This document shows positions 27,215-36,836 of a stretch of DNA of 64,000 bases, one piece after another (positions within the stretch are counted from its first letter, which is position 1; every line of letters begins with the position of its first letter). Both the position numbers and the translations under genes were made by a program. The stretch spans positions 1-64,000 of the forward strand of contig NZ_LZMD01000066.1 of the NCBI RefSeq assembly GCF_001668575.1, in the 5' to 3' direction. The DNA is from Mycobacterium sp. 1164985.4 (GTDB lineage Bacteria; Actinomycetota; Actinomycetes; Mycobacteriales; Mycobacteriaceae). The notes beneath the pieces are model-generated. The model was not told where the DNA came from, searched no databases, and saw nothing but the letters and a program-made list of their open reading frames with translations.

Positions 27215-27277
27215 GAGACCGTCGAGGACCACGTGCTGACACGCATCGCGCCGCGCAAGCAACGGCCTGACGACGAT
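27213..27277 (+). pseudogene. degraded duplicate of the clpX 3' end
   Basis: The sequence following the MFS stop aligns with clpX 25729-25818. The first about 47 bp match at roughly 85 percent, translating ETVEDHVLTRIAPRK against [15 protein letters not shown] of ClpX. After a gap of about 25 bp, a 13-bp identity GCCTGACGACGAT (27265-27277 versus 25806-25818) spans the clpX stop and its downstream base context. No start or full frame remains. Confidence 0.75.
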
Positions 27278-27294
27278 GAGGGAAGGAACGAGCC

Positions 27295-27312
27295 GCGATA
27301 TGGGGGTATCGC
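27295..27312. terminator. possible bidirectional hairpin between convergent genes
   Basis: GCGATA-TGGGGG-TATCGC, perfect 6-bp arms, between the convergent MFS and mmpL genes. There is no T-tract, so a terminator role is weakly supported. Confidence 0.35.
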
Positions 27313-27353
27313 CCGTGGGGGGAGTTCGGCGATCAAACGGCGCTTGAGCAGCG

Positions 27354-30203
27354 TCATACGCCGCGGACCGGCGGCATCGGATTGGCCCGGGTGATCGATG
27401 TAGAAGGGGCCCGGCGGACTCGGTCGGTCGCCTCGTCGTAGGGCGCCTGACGGACCCGAACCGGGGCAGCCGTCCAGATGACGACACCGCGCCCCGGCAC
27501 AGTGCCCGCCGTCAACGTGTACACGCCGGTCCGATGCCTTCCGGCAGGTGCTCTGTTGCCCTCTTCGTCGACGGTAACGCTGCTGGCTCCCACGGCGACC
27601 GGAATCTGTTGGTGAGCCTGCAGCCTTCCCGGAACTCCGCGAATAATCCGGGAGGTTGCTCCGGTGTCGAACCATGCGGTAACCGCGCCATACAGGTACA
27701 GGTCAATGGTCCTGGCGTTGAGTAACACCACCGCGAAGTCGGCCATCGACCGATTCGCATCGGTCAGCTCGGATAGGCCGCTCGCCAGCTGTCGACGACG
27801 GCGCGCCGTTTTCAACAGCATCGAAACGGCCTGCCCGGCAGACGATTTGGCTGAGAGCGGCCCTGCCTCACGGTGAGCGACGACGATGACGGTGCCGTCG
27901 ACATTGGCCACGATGTGGTTACCGGGAAGGACTTCCACCTGAACAACCGGTTCGGGCGGCTCCGCGATCCGCACGGTCGTGTCGTCCACCCCGGTCGGAA
28001 GGGGAAGTTTCACTGTGTGCGGTTCTGGTGCGGTCGTCGGCGGCACGGTCTCATGTTCCATTGATGCTTCGCTCAAGCCGATCCGGTCGTGTAGTCGCCG
28101 CAACGGCGCTGGTGCCCACCAATTCAGCTCGCCGGCGAGGCGCAGGAACGCGGGAACCACGACGCCGCGGATCACCGTGGCGTCGATCACGATTGCCAGT
28201 GCCGTACCGATGCCGAACATCTTCATGAAAGACAGGCCGTTGGCGAAGGACAGCAGCGTGATAGTGAGCAGGATCGCCGCACTGGTGATGATCCGGCCGA
28301 CGCGCCCCAAACCCGCAACGATGGCATCGTCATTCGACATGCCGTCGTCGCGTGCCTCCTTTATGCGGCTGAGAAGGAAGATCTCGTAATCGACCGACAG
28401 GCTAAATGCGATGCAGCACAATAGGACAACCATCGACAGGTTGAGTGGTGCGGGGGTCACGCCGAGTAACTCCGTAAGGTGCCCATCCTGGAAGATCAAC
28501 ACCATCACACCGAGCACCGCGGAAAGCACCAGCACGTTGAGGAGAAGGGCTTTGATCGGCACGACAACGCTGCCGGTGAAAAGGAACAGCATTACGAATG
28601 TGGCGCCCGCCATGAGCGTGATGGCCAACGGAAGGCGGGCCGCGATCGCAGCACGGCTGTCGATGAGATTGGCCGTGGGCCCTCCGACTGTCACCTGCTC
28701 GTCACCGATCAGGGCACGGATGTCGCGCACGACTTGTTGAGCGGCGGACGATTCCGCGTCGACCGATAGATACACGAATGCGTAGCCGGCCCCGGTCGCC
28801 ATGGGCGGCGAGGTTGGTGTGGGGATGCGATTCCCACCTTCGTATGCGCCGATTGGGCCCTCGACGCGTACCACGTTGTCCATGCGCGAGACCGGGACTG
28901 CGAGTCGTGTCAGCGCTTTCGCGTCAATCGAGGTCACCAGCGTCACGGCCTGCGACAGGTCAACCGGGTAATCCCGGCGCAGCGATTCGGTGAGCATGCG
29001 TGCATCAGAGTCCGCCGGCAGCGCTCGCTCATCCGGGGTGGCGAGTTGAACGTGCAGGAACGGGATGCCCAGCGCCAGCAACGCCGCGACCAGGGGGAGG
29101 GCATACCACAGGGGCCTGCGGATCACCGCCCGGGCGCAGCGACGCCAGAACGCCGAGTCGGCCGAGACCTGAATCTTGCGTCGGAAGATGCGCAGCGCGT
29201 CGACGCGGGCGCCGAGCAGCATCAACAGAGCCGGTAGCAGCACAACTGCGCTCAGCGCCGCGAGGACGACCACGGAGATCGCGGCTAGGCCAACGGATCG
29301 CACGAAGTACACCGGGAATACGAGAAGGCCAGTCATGGCCGCGGTGACTGTCGCCGAGGAGAACACGATGGTGCGTCCGGCGCTTGTCACGGTAGACACG
29401 ATGGCCGCCCGGTGTTCTCGGCCGTTGGCGCGTTCCTCGCGGAATCGCGACACCATGAGGAGCCCGAAGTCGATCGAGAGTCCCAGACCGAACGCCGTGG
29501 CGACCGTCAACGCATGGATGGATACGTCGGTCACCGCGACCAGCCCCAACAACACCACCATTGTCAACACGATCGAGGTGACCCCGACGGCGACGGGTAA
29601 CAGCGCAGCGACGACACCCCCGAAGACGATGATCAGCACGATCAGAGAGAGCGGCAGCGCGATACTTTCGCTGACCACCAGATCGTGATTGACCCGTTCC
29701 TCTGTTTCGATCTGCACGCCCAATGTGCCTCCGGCTCGGACGGCGACGGACGCGTCCTCGGCCGGAAGATTTTCGATGATGCGGCTCGCCGCTCTCGCCG
29801 CCTCGTCCGCGGTCCCCGCCACGTGCACGAGGACGAGACCAGACCGCCCGTCGCGGCTGCGCAAGTCGTTGGCCGAAGGTTCGGTGTACGAGGCGATCAC
29901 CTTTGCGGCTTCTTCGTCTTCTACAGCCTGCCGCGCTTGGTTCGCGACGGCGAGGGCTCGCGGGTCGTCGACGGTGCCGTCTCGCGTCACGACTTGGAGC
30001 ACCAGATTGGGGGTAGCGCCGAAGTGCTGGTCGAGGAAGTCATCGGCGCGAGCGGCCTCGGTCGTGGGATCGGTGAATCCTGCTACTCCGAGCTTGTCGG
30101 ATACGCTGCCGCCGAGAATGACTCCGAGAGCCAACAGAACGATCACCGTCGTCAGCACGGTTTTCGGCCACCGCACCGTGAAAAGCGCCAGCCGTTTCAA
30201 CAT
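27354..30203 (-). CDS. MmpL-family RND lipid transporter
   Basis: 949-residue inner-membrane exporter of the mycobacterial MmpL family, which moves complex lipids to the envelope using the proton gradient. Start MLKRLALFTVRWPKTV leads into TM1. Two symmetrical halves each have a periplasmic loop and a helix bundle, with the proton-relay motifs LGLSIDFGLLMVSR (first half) and SLSVDYEIFLLSR (second half). About 200 residues of cytoplasmic tail follow TM12. ATG at 30203 overlaps the thioesterase stop by 7 nt, so it is translationally coupled to the PKS operon. The likely cargo is the lipid made by the adjacent PKS-AOS; this is inferred from gene order, as with MmpL7/8/10 and their PKS partners. 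Confidence 0.9.
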   Translation of the reverse strand: MLKRLALFTVRWPKTVLTTVIVLLALGVILGGSVSDKLGVAGFTDPTTEAARADDFLDQHFGATPNLVLQVVTRDGTVDDPRALAVANQARQAVEDEEAAKVIASYTEPSANDLRSRDGRSGLVLVHVAGTADEAARAASRIIENLPAEDASVAVRAGGTLGVQIETEERVNHDLVVSESIALPLSLIVLIIVFGGVVAALLPVAVGVTSIVLTMVVLLGLVAVTDVSIHALTVATAFGLGLSIDFGLLMVSRFREERANGREHRAAIVSTVTSAGRTIVFSSATVTAAMTGLLVFPVYFVRSVGLAAISVVVLAALSAVVLLPALLMLLGARVDALRIFRRKIQVSADSAFWRRCARAVIRRPLWYALPLVAALLALGIPFLHVQLATPDERALPADSDARMLTESLRRDYPVDLSQAVTLVTSIDAKALTRLAVPVSRMDNVVRVEGPIGAYEGGNRIPTPTSPPMATGAGYAFVYLSVDAESSAAQQVVRDIRALIGDEQVTVGGPTANLIDSRAAIAARLPLAITLMAGATFVMLFLFTGSVVVPIKALLLNVLVLSAVLGVMVLIFQDGHLTELLGVTPAPLNLSMVVLLCCIAFSLSVDYEIFLLSRIKEARDDGMSNDDAIVAGLGRVGRIITSAAILLTITLLSFANGLSFMKMFGIGTALAIVIDATVIRGVVVPAFLRLAGELNWWAPAPLRRLHDRIGLSEASMEHETVPPTTAPEPHTVKLPLPTGVDDTTVRIAEPPEPVVQVEVLPGNHIVANVDGTVIVVAHREAGPLSAKSSAGQAVSMLLKTARRRRQLASGLSELTDANRSMADFAVVLLNARTIDLYLYGAVTAWFDTGATSRIIRGVPGRLQAHQQIPVAVGASSVTVDEEGNRAPAGRHRTGVYTLTAGTVPGRGVVIWTAAPVRVRQAPYDEATDRVRRAPSTSITRANPMPPVRGV

Positions 30204-30898
30204 TTCGCGTTGCCCATCGCCACCTCGGATAGCAAAGGTCGCAGCACATTCAACAGATGCGACTGATCGGCCAGGTAGAAGTGTCCGCCGGGCAGCATCT
30301 GCACGCTGAACCGTCCAGATGTTCGTGCGCGCCATTGGTCGAGGTCGGCTTCGCCGAGAAGCGGGTCGTCACAGCCGCCGAGGACGTGGATCGGACACGG
30401 TAGGACGACGCCCGCATCGTCCTCGTCGGTCTCGCACAGCCGCAGATCATTTCGAGCCGCCGCGGTGGCAGCTGCTCTCAGCACCGGCAACTGGCCGAGC
30501 TCAGGCGGGATGCCGCCCAGATGCGTCAGCAGCGTGGCCAGCAGGTCGTCGTCAAGGTGCTCGACGCTGGGTAGCGGCGGCGGGAGATGTGGCGCCGCGT
30601 AGGAGGACAGCACGAGTATGCCGGGGAGACGCAGCTTGGCCACCGCGCGACGGCACGCCAGCCGGTAAGCCACTAATGCGCCGAAACTATGGCCGAAGAA
30701 GGCGTGAGGGCCGTCGAGTTCTCCGTAGAGCTGGCGGTGGACCTCATCGACAAGGTCTCTCAACATCGGGAAGCGCTCGCGATGCGCTACGTCGACGGCG
30801 ACGACTTCGGTGCGGGGACCGAGGGGCTGCTGCCATCCTTTGAACATGGACGCGCCACCGCCGGCGTGGGGGAAGCAGAACAGCTTCACGCGTTTCAC
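30197..30898 (-). CDS. type II thioesterase
   Basis: 233-residue alpha/beta-hydrolase of the TesA/GrsT type that removes wrong acyl groups from carrier proteins or releases chains. LFCFPHAGGGASMF is the family N-terminus, the nucleophile Ser71 lies in FFGHSFGALVAY, the acid is in GGCDDPLL and the His in LPGGHFYLAD. The GTG at 30898 overlaps the PKS stop by 4 nt (GTGA). In other mycobacterial lipid clusters TesA works with PKS and FadD proteins, and the same is expected here because the PKS has no thioesterase domain. Confidence 0.88.
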   Translation of the reverse strand: MKRVKLFCFPHAGGGASMFKGWQQPLGPRTEVVAVDVAHRERFPMLRDLVDEVHRQLYGELDGPHAFFGHSFGALVAYRLACRRAVAKLRLPGILVLSSYAAPHLPPPLPSVEHLDDDLLATLLTHLGGIPPELGQLPVLRAAATAAARNDLRLCETDEDDAGVVLPCPIHVLGGCDDPLLGEADLDQWRARTSGRFSVQMLPGGHFYLADQSHLLNVLRPLLSEVAMGNAKC

Positions 30899-33800
30899 GC
30901 ACCTTGGGTCAGAGACGCGAGTTCCTCTGCAACGGCCTTGACCGCATAGCGGATTTGCTCGTCGGTGTGGCAGCTGGTGACGAAGAAGCGCAGTCGCGTC
31001 TTGTCCTCCGGCACAGCGGGATACAAGATCGGATTGACATTGATGCGGCGGGACAGCAGCGCGTCGGACAGTTTCAGGGCATTCAACGAGTTGCCGACGA
31101 TGACCGGAATGATCGGGGTGTCGTGAGAGTCGCCGGTGTCGAGCCCTGCCTCCTGCGCCAGATTCAAGAACAATGTGGACAGCGTCCTGAGCTGACGTAG
31201 ATGCATCGGTTCGCGTCGAATAGTACGGATGGCCGCGAGCGATGCTGCCGCGGTGGGGGGTGGCATGCCGACGCTGTAGATGAAACCCGGTGTCGTGTAC
31301 TTGAGGAACTCGATGAGCTCGTGGCTCCCCGCGACGTAGCCGCCGCAACCAGCGAGGGCCTTCGACATGGTTCCGGACCACAAGTCCACGTCTGCCCGAT
31401 CGACGTTGAAGTGTTCGCCGATGCCGGCGCCGGTATTGCCGAGTACGCCGATGCTGTGGGCCTCGTCGATCATGAGCAGCGCGCCGTGTCTGCGTTTCAC
31501 GTCGATGAAGTCGGGCAGTTCGGCAATGTCACCGTCTTGGCTGTAGATGCCTTCGATGATGATCAACACCCGGCGATACTGACCGCGGATGCGACCGAGT
31601 AATTCGTCGAGAGCGGCGGGGTTGTTGTGGGGGAACGGTCTGCGGGTGGCGCCCGAGAGCGCGCAGCCCTGCAGAATGCTGTCGTGGGCGAGGCTGTCGT
31701 GGATGACCAGGTCATGCTCGCCGAGAAGGTGTCCGATCACGGTGACATTCGTGGCGTGGCCGCTGACCAATGCGATCGCGTCCTCGGTGCCGAGGAACCG
31801 TGTCAACTCGAGCTCTAATTCTCGGTGCACCGGCTTCTCACCGGAGAGCAGCCGCGAAGCCGAGCAGGAGCTGCCCCAGCGGTGTACCGCGTCCACCACG
31901 GCTTGCTCCACTGCTGGGTGCCCCGACATGCCAAGGTAGTTGTAGCTCGAGAAGTTGATGGTCTCGGTGCCGTGGATGATCGAGGTATCGCGGGTGATGC
32001 CGTCATTGACCAGGAAGTAGGGATTGTCCACGCCGGCCGCGCCGAGGAGACTGAACCGGTCGAATAGCGCCTTGACCTCCTCGAAGTCGCCGATGCTCGT
32101 CTGTGGTGACACGGTGGGCGTGGGCCCCGCAACGTCGATGGGCGGCGCGAGTGCGCCTCCGCCGGCCATCGCTATCAACTCGGCGACGGTGGTGGTCGGA
32201 CCGAAGTCCGCGGCATCGATGGTCACCCCCGGGAGTTTCTGGGCTAGGCCGCTGAATAGATCAGTGACCATGATGGAGTCGAAACCGAGGTCGCCGGTGA
32301 TGGACTGCGTTGTGCGAAGCGCGCTTTGGGGGTATCCGCTGACACGGGCGACCTCCGCGAGTACGACATCAACGACGTCTCGGGTGAGCGTCGGCGCCGG
32401 CGGCAATTCCGCTGCCGAGGCGGCGACGCCGTGGTTGTACGCTGCGAGCACGGCGGCCTGTTCGCGAAACAAGGCGATGAGATTGTCCATCGTGGAATCC
32501 TTCGAAGCGACGGCTGAAGAGGCGTTCGGGGTGGGCGTTTGCTCGTCGATCCAATAGCGATTGGCGACTGAAAAGACATAGCCGCGCAGCCGACGGGGAA
32601 CCTGAGCTTCATTGGGATACAGCAGGTTCCAGTTCGGATTGAGGCCGGCGCAATAGAGCACGGCGATGGTCTCGGCAATGCCGGTCTCGACCGCCAGCGC
32701 CGGAGGGGCAGCCGCGTGCGCACGAGTGATCATCGCCCCGAGTGTGCGTTTGGCGCCGAACTCGACGAGGTGTGTCGGCTGGGCTTGCAGCGCCTCGGTC
32801 ACTGCGTCGGCGAACAAGACGGTGCTACCGATGTGGTCGATCCAGTAGTCCGGACCGAGCGGCTCGTCATCGCCAAGCAACCGGCCCCGCAGCGTCGAGA
32901 AAATCGGAAGAATGGGCGGGTGATAGGAGCACTGATGCGCGATGCCGGCGAAATCGGCGATCATCGGCTCCATCAGCCGGGAATGAAAAGCATGGGAGAC
33001 ATTGAGCTTTCGTGTGGTGATCCCCGCCTCCTGCAGCGAACGCGCGGTTTCATCGATATCGGGCAACGGCCCCGACAAGACGACTTCGGCGGGCCCGTTG
33101 ATCGACGCGACGTCCAGCGGAAGGTTGGACAGTTCCGCGGGGTCGGCGCGGACCGCGAGCATGCCGCCACCAGGCGGCAACAATCCCATGAGCCGGCCGC
33201 GTGCCGCCACCAGCCGACAAGCGTCATCGAGACTGAACACCTCGGCGATGACGGCAGCGGCGTACTCCCCGATACTGTGCCCAAGCAGCCACGCCGGCTC
33301 GGCACCGAGGTCCAATAGCGCCATGGCCTGCGCGCATTGCAGGGCGAAGATCGCCGGCTGAGCGAATTCAGTGTTGTTTACGCGGTTCTCCGCCATGACG
33401 TCGCGCAGATGCCGACCGATGTGCGGTGTCATCGCCGAGTCGACTTCATCGAATGCGGCGCGGAAGACAGCGCTCTCTTCGTAGAGGCCACTGCCCATGC
33501 CCGGATATTGGGTACCTTGGCCGTTGAACAACCAACCGGCCGATATGGGGCCGGCGGTAGCGGTCACAGCGTCCAGAGTGCGCAGCGTTTTGATTGTTTC
33601 AGAGCGGTCGCGGGCTGGGATCGCGAGCCGGGCTTTGCCCGAACTCTTGATCCGATTGGTCGACCAGCACAGCTGCGCCATCGGTGCGTCAGAGCTCTCC
33701 AACTCGTCGGCAAGCTGAATGGAATTGCGGTGCAGGGCTTCCTGGCAGTCCGCCGACAGCGTGAGGATTCCGCCGCCCGCAACGTCCGGCGGAGGAACCG

Positions 33801-35058
33801 GAGGAGGCGCGCTCGCAAGCACCACATGACAGTTGGTGCCTCCGATCCCGAAGCTGGACACCCCTGCGTAGACGGTCTCCGCGGGAAGACTCATCGGTTC
33901 GGTCACGAGTCGTAATCCACCCGCGGCGAGGCGGAGTTGGGCGTTCTCGCTATCGGCGAATCGGGATGGCGGGACCACCCGGTGGTGCAAGCTGAGCGCC
34001 GCTTTGATGAGCCCGGCGATGCCGGCTGCGCCTTCGGTGTGGCCGAGGTTGCCCTTGATTGAGCCCAACGCGCACGGCTCGCCACGCCGCGACCGGTGAT
34101 GATGGGCGAGGGCTTTGGCTTCGATCATGTCCCCCAGCAGCGTCCCTGTGCCGTGCGCCTCGAGGAAACTCACCTGTGCGGGCGCTATCCCTGCGGCCTC
34201 GCACGCCACGGCGACGACCTGCTGCTGCGCCCACCTGCTAGGTGCAGTGATGCCGTTGCTGCGGCCGTCGCTATTGACCGCGCTGCCCTTGAGTAGAGCG
34301 TAGATCGGCAGTTTCGCCGCGGCCGCATCGTCGAGACGACACAGCACCAGCGCGGCTACCCCTTCGCCGCGCCCGATTCCGTCGGCGCCGCCGCTGAACG
34401 GTTTGCAGCGACCGTCTGGGGCTGCGAGACCTGCTTGTGTGTAGAAGGCGTTGAGTGCCGGGGTGAGGGCCAGATTCACGCCGGCGGCGATGGCCTGGTC
34501 GCACTCGCGGTCTCGCAGCGATTTGGCGGCCAGGTGGACGGCCACCAGCGATGATGAACACGCAGTATCGACCGCCAAGCTGGGGCCCCTGAGATCGAGT
34601 TGGTACGACAGTCGGTTGGCCGTCATGAAATACCCGTTCCCGGAGCCCGATTGAGCGGTGATCGCGCGGTAGTCACGCATGTGAATGTGCGCCCATTCGT
34701 TGGCCATCACGCCGACGAACACGCCCGTGTTGGATCCGGCTTGGCCGCGCGGGTCCAGCGTCGCATTCTCCAGCGCGCGCCAGGCGGTTTGCAGCAGCAG
34801 GCGCTGTTGGGGATCCATCGCCTTCGCTTCGCGCGGCGTGATCCCGAAGAAATCGTTGTCGAACGCGTCGGCGTCGCGGATCAGTCCGCCTTCGCGGTGG
34901 TTGATGGTGCCATCGGCCATCAATTCGGCCGGATCCCACCGCTCCGAACCGATCTCGTCGACACCGTCCGCCCCGTCGAGAAGCAGATTCCACAATGCCG
35001 TGACATCGTCAGCCTTCGGAAATCGGCAGTCGAGGCCTACAACGGCGATATCGGTCAT
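30895..35058 (-). CDS. type I polyketide synthase fused to alpha-oxoamine synthase (KS-AT-ACP-AOS)
   Basis: 1387 residues with four domains in order. KS (about 1-430) has the triad Cys167, His302 and His340. AT (about 505-800) has Ser595 in GHSIGEYA and the HAFH motif at 689-692, which indicates malonyl-CoA. ACP (about 893-965) has the phosphopantetheine Ser928 in GDLGFDSIMVTDL. A PLP-dependent AOS domain of the ALAS/AONS/SPT family (about 1010-1387) has His1125 in DSLAHDS, DEAH at 1198-1201 and the Schiff-base Lys1233 in SGTMSKALAGCGGY. No KR, DH, ER or TE domain is present. Predicted action is one malonyl extension of a fatty acyl starter, then decarboxylative condensation of the beta-ketoacyl-ACP with an amino acid. 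It overlaps the FAAL gene by 4 nt and the thioesterase by 4 nt. Confidence 0.92.
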   Translation of the reverse strand: MTDIAVVGLDCRFPKADDVTALWNLLLDGADGVDEIGSERWDPAELMADGTINHREGGLIRDADAFDNDFFGITPREAKAMDPQQRLLLQTAWRALENATLDPRGQAGSNTGVFVGVMANEWAHIHMRDYRAITAQSGSGNGYFMTANRLSYQLDLRGPSLAVDTACSSSLVAVHLAAKSLRDRECDQAIAAGVNLALTPALNAFYTQAGLAAPDGRCKPFSGGADGIGRGEGVAALVLCRLDDAAAAKLPIYALLKGSAVNSDGRSNGITAPSRWAQQQVVAVACEAAGIAPAQVSFLEAHGTGTLLGDMIEAKALAHHHRSRRGEPCALGSIKGNLGHTEGAAGIAGLIKAALSLHHRVVPPSRFADSENAQLRLAAGGLRLVTEPMSLPAETVYAGVSSFGIGGTNCHVVLASAPPPVPPPDVAGGGILTLSADCQEALHRNSIQLADELESSDAPMAQLCWSTNRIKSSGKARLAIPARDRSETIKTLRTLDAVTATAGPISAGWLFNGQGTQYPGMGSGLYEESAVFRAAFDEVDSAMTPHIGRHLRDVMAENRVNNTEFAQPAIFALQCAQAMALLDLGAEPAWLLGHSIGEYAAAVIAEVFSLDDACRLVAARGRLMGLLPPGGGMLAVRADPAELSNLPLDVASINGPAEVVLSGPLPDIDETARSLQEAGITTRKLNVSHAFHSRLMEPMIADFAGIAHQCSYHPPILPIFSTLRGRLLGDDEPLGPDYWIDHIGSTVLFADAVTEALQAQPTHLVEFGAKRTLGAMITRAHAAAPPALAVETGIAETIAVLYCAGLNPNWNLLYPNEAQVPRRLRGYVFSVANRYWIDEQTPTPNASSAVASKDSTMDNLIALFREQAAVLAAYNHGVAASAAELPPAPTLTRDVVDVVLAEVARVSGYPQSALRTTQSITGDLGFDSIMVTDLFSGLAQKLPGVTIDAADFGPTTTVAELIAMAGGGALAPPIDVAGPTPTVSPQTSIGDFEEVKALFDRFSLLGAAGVDNPYFLVNDGITRDTSIIHGTETINFSSYNYLGMSGHPAVEQAVVDAVHRWGSSCSASRLLSGEKPVHRELELELTRFLGTEDAIALVSGHATNVTVIGHLLGEHDLVIHDSLAHDSILQGCALSGATRRPFPHNNPAALDELLGRIRGQYRRVLIIIEGIYSQDGDIAELPDFIDVKRRHGALLMIDEAHSIGVLGNTGAGIGEHFNVDRADVDLWSGTMSKALAGCGGYVAGSHELIEFLKYTTPGFIYSVGMPPPTAAASLAAIRTIRREPMHLRQLRTLSTLFLNLAQEAGLDTGDSHDTPIIPVIVGNSLNALKLSDALLSRRINVNPILYPAVPEDKTRLRFFVTSCHTDEQIRYAVKAVAEELASLTQGA

Positions 35059-36836
35059 GCGATCGCCTCCTGAAGACGCACTGCCGAATCGACGCTTTCG
35101 TGAACCACATGGGTAAGCTCCCCGTTGAGGAAGGCGGCGCGCATCGAGGCGCGCTGCACCTTTCCGCTCGTGGTCAGATGGATGCCTGCGCGGCTGACGA
35201 AAATTACGCTGGGAGCGGGCATTTCGAAGGTGCGGGCGGCTGCCCTCTTGATGGCGGCGGAGAGTTCCTCGTAAGTCGTATCGCCGAGCAGTTCAGGTTT
35301 TACGGCCTGAATGATGACCAGCCGTTCACCGTCATTGATGTCCACCGCGACCGCCACGCCCCGTGAACCGGCGACGGCAGGGTGTAGGTCTTGGATGAAC
35401 TCCTCGATGTCCTGGGGGTAGAGGTTGCGGCCGTTGACGATCAACAAATCTTTGCACCGGCCGGTGACGAAAAGCTCGCCGTCGTGCAGGAATCCGAGAT
35501 CCCCTGTGCGCAGGAAGGGGCCTGCGCCGTCGACGGTGTGCGCGTGGAAGCGGTCGTCGGTCTCGGCAGGGCGGTTGTAGTAGCCGCTGGCGACACTCGC
35601 GCTGCGCAGCCAGATCTCGCCGACGAAATCCTCCTCGAGGAGGTGGCGCGTTTCGGCATCGACTATGCGAACCTCGACGCCCGGTGCGGGAGCGCCGCAG
35701 CTGACGAGGCTGATTGCCCGGGCGGAGGCGGGCGCGTAGCGGTTGCGCTCCAGTGTCTCGGCGTCGGCATCGAGGTAGCGCGGGGTTCCGCCGCCGACGG
35801 TAGCCATCAGTGTCACTTCGGCCATGCCGTAGGTCGGGCGCATCGCCGACGACTTGAATCCGGCCGGGGCAAGGGTCGAACTGACACGTTCGATGGTGCG
35901 GCGGCGTACCGGCTCAGCGCCGTTGAGCGCGATATCCCAGCTGGAAAGGTCGATACCGGCCAAATGCTCCGGGCTCACCCGACGTGCGATCACGTCGTAG
36001 GTGAAATTGGGTGCGGCACAGATGGTCCCGTGGTGATCACTGATCGCCTTCAGCAGGCGGATCGGTTGCTTGAGGAATGCAAGGGGCGACATTCCCACGA
36101 TGTCTCCGCCGACGTAGAAGGCGGTGAGCACGCTGATCAGGCCCATGTCGTGGAAATGCGGAATCCAACCGACGAGGGTCGTCGCCGAGTCGAGCCTGAG
36201 GGCTTCGGAGATGGTGGCCAGGTTGCTCACGAGATTGCCGTGGGTGACCGCGACACCTTTGGGATCGCCCGTCGAGCCCGAGGTGTACTGCAGGAAGGCA
36301 ACGCTCTCTGAGGTGACCGACGGCATGGTCCAGTCGGTGGCGCCCAGAAGGGGTGCCCCGTTCGTCGCCACGCACGAGATGGGCCGGTCCAGGCCGAGGG
36401 CGTCGATCCCGGAAGAGAGCGCATCGTGCAGATTCGCGCTGGTAAGCGCCAGAGCCGCCTCGGCGTCGTGCATGATCCGGGCGACTCGCTCCATGCTGCG
36501 TTCATCGACGGGCAATGGTGTAGGCACCGCGACCACTCCGGCGTAGAGGCAGCCGAGGAAGGCTCGCCAGAACTCCAGCCCGGGTTCGAATAGAAGCAGC
36601 ACCGGCCGGGTGATTTGCTCAGAACGCAGCCACACCGCGATTTCGCGCGCGTTGCGGTCGAGGGCGCCCAGGGTCGCCACATCCTCGACGAGAGTGCGAC
36701 CGGATTCCTGGAGAAACACGAATCTAACAGTGTCACCGGCAGTTTCGAACACCGACCGTAGTCGCCCGACGAGACTTTCGGACTCGAGAGACTGGTGCGG
36801 ATCGCTGCCGTGCGGGGGCTGGTGCGATTGAGCCAC
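35055..36836 (-). CDS. fatty-acyl-AMP ligase (FadD/FAAL)
   Basis: About 593-residue adenylating enzyme that activates a fatty acid as acyl-AMP and loads it on an ACP or PKS. The P-loop-like motif YTSGSTGDPKG is at 184-194, then the FAAL-typical IPHFHDMGL (about 225-233), PTYGMAE, GDLGFLHDGELFVTGR and GRNLYPQDIE; the C-terminal domain ends SGKVQRASMRAAF. The HFHDMGL and NLYPQDIE blocks are those of FAALs rather than acyl-CoA ligases. The GTG at 36836 gives the usual FAAL length; a longer frame to 36965 is possible. It is the first gene of the minus-strand operon. Confidence 0.9.
   Translation of the reverse strand: MAQSHQPPHGSDPHQSLESESLVGRLRSVFETAGDTVRFVFLQESGRTLVEDVATLGALDRNAREIAVWLRSEQITRPVLLLFEPGLEFWRAFLGCLYAGVVAVPTPLPVDERSMERVARIMHDAEAALALTSANLHDALSSGIDALGLDRPISCVATNGAPLLGATDWTMPSVTSESVAFLQYTSGSTGDPKGVAVTHGNLVSNLATISEALRLDSATTLVGWIPHFHDMGLISVLTAFYVGGDIVGMSPLAFLKQPIRLLKAISDHHGTICAAPNFTYDVIARRVSPEHLAGIDLSSWDIALNGAEPVRRRTIERVSSTLAPAGFKSSAMRPTYGMAEVTLMATVGGGTPRYLDADAETLERNRYAPASARAISLVSCGAPAPGVEVRIVDAETRHLLEEDFVGEIWLRSASVASGYYNRPAETDDRFHAHTVDGAGPFLRTGDLGFLHDGELFVTGRCKDLLIVNGRNLYPQDIEEFIQDLHPAVAGSRGVAVAVDINDGERLVIIQAVKPELLGDTTYEELSAAIKRAAARTFEMPAPSVIFVSRAGIHLTTSGKVQRASMRAAFLNGELTHVVHESVDSAVRLQEAIA

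Noticed and set aside
25610..27487. 625-codon minus-strand frame opposite clpX end and the MFS gene
   Set aside because: Histidine/arginine/glutamine-rich shadow translation; the plus-strand genes are clearly real.
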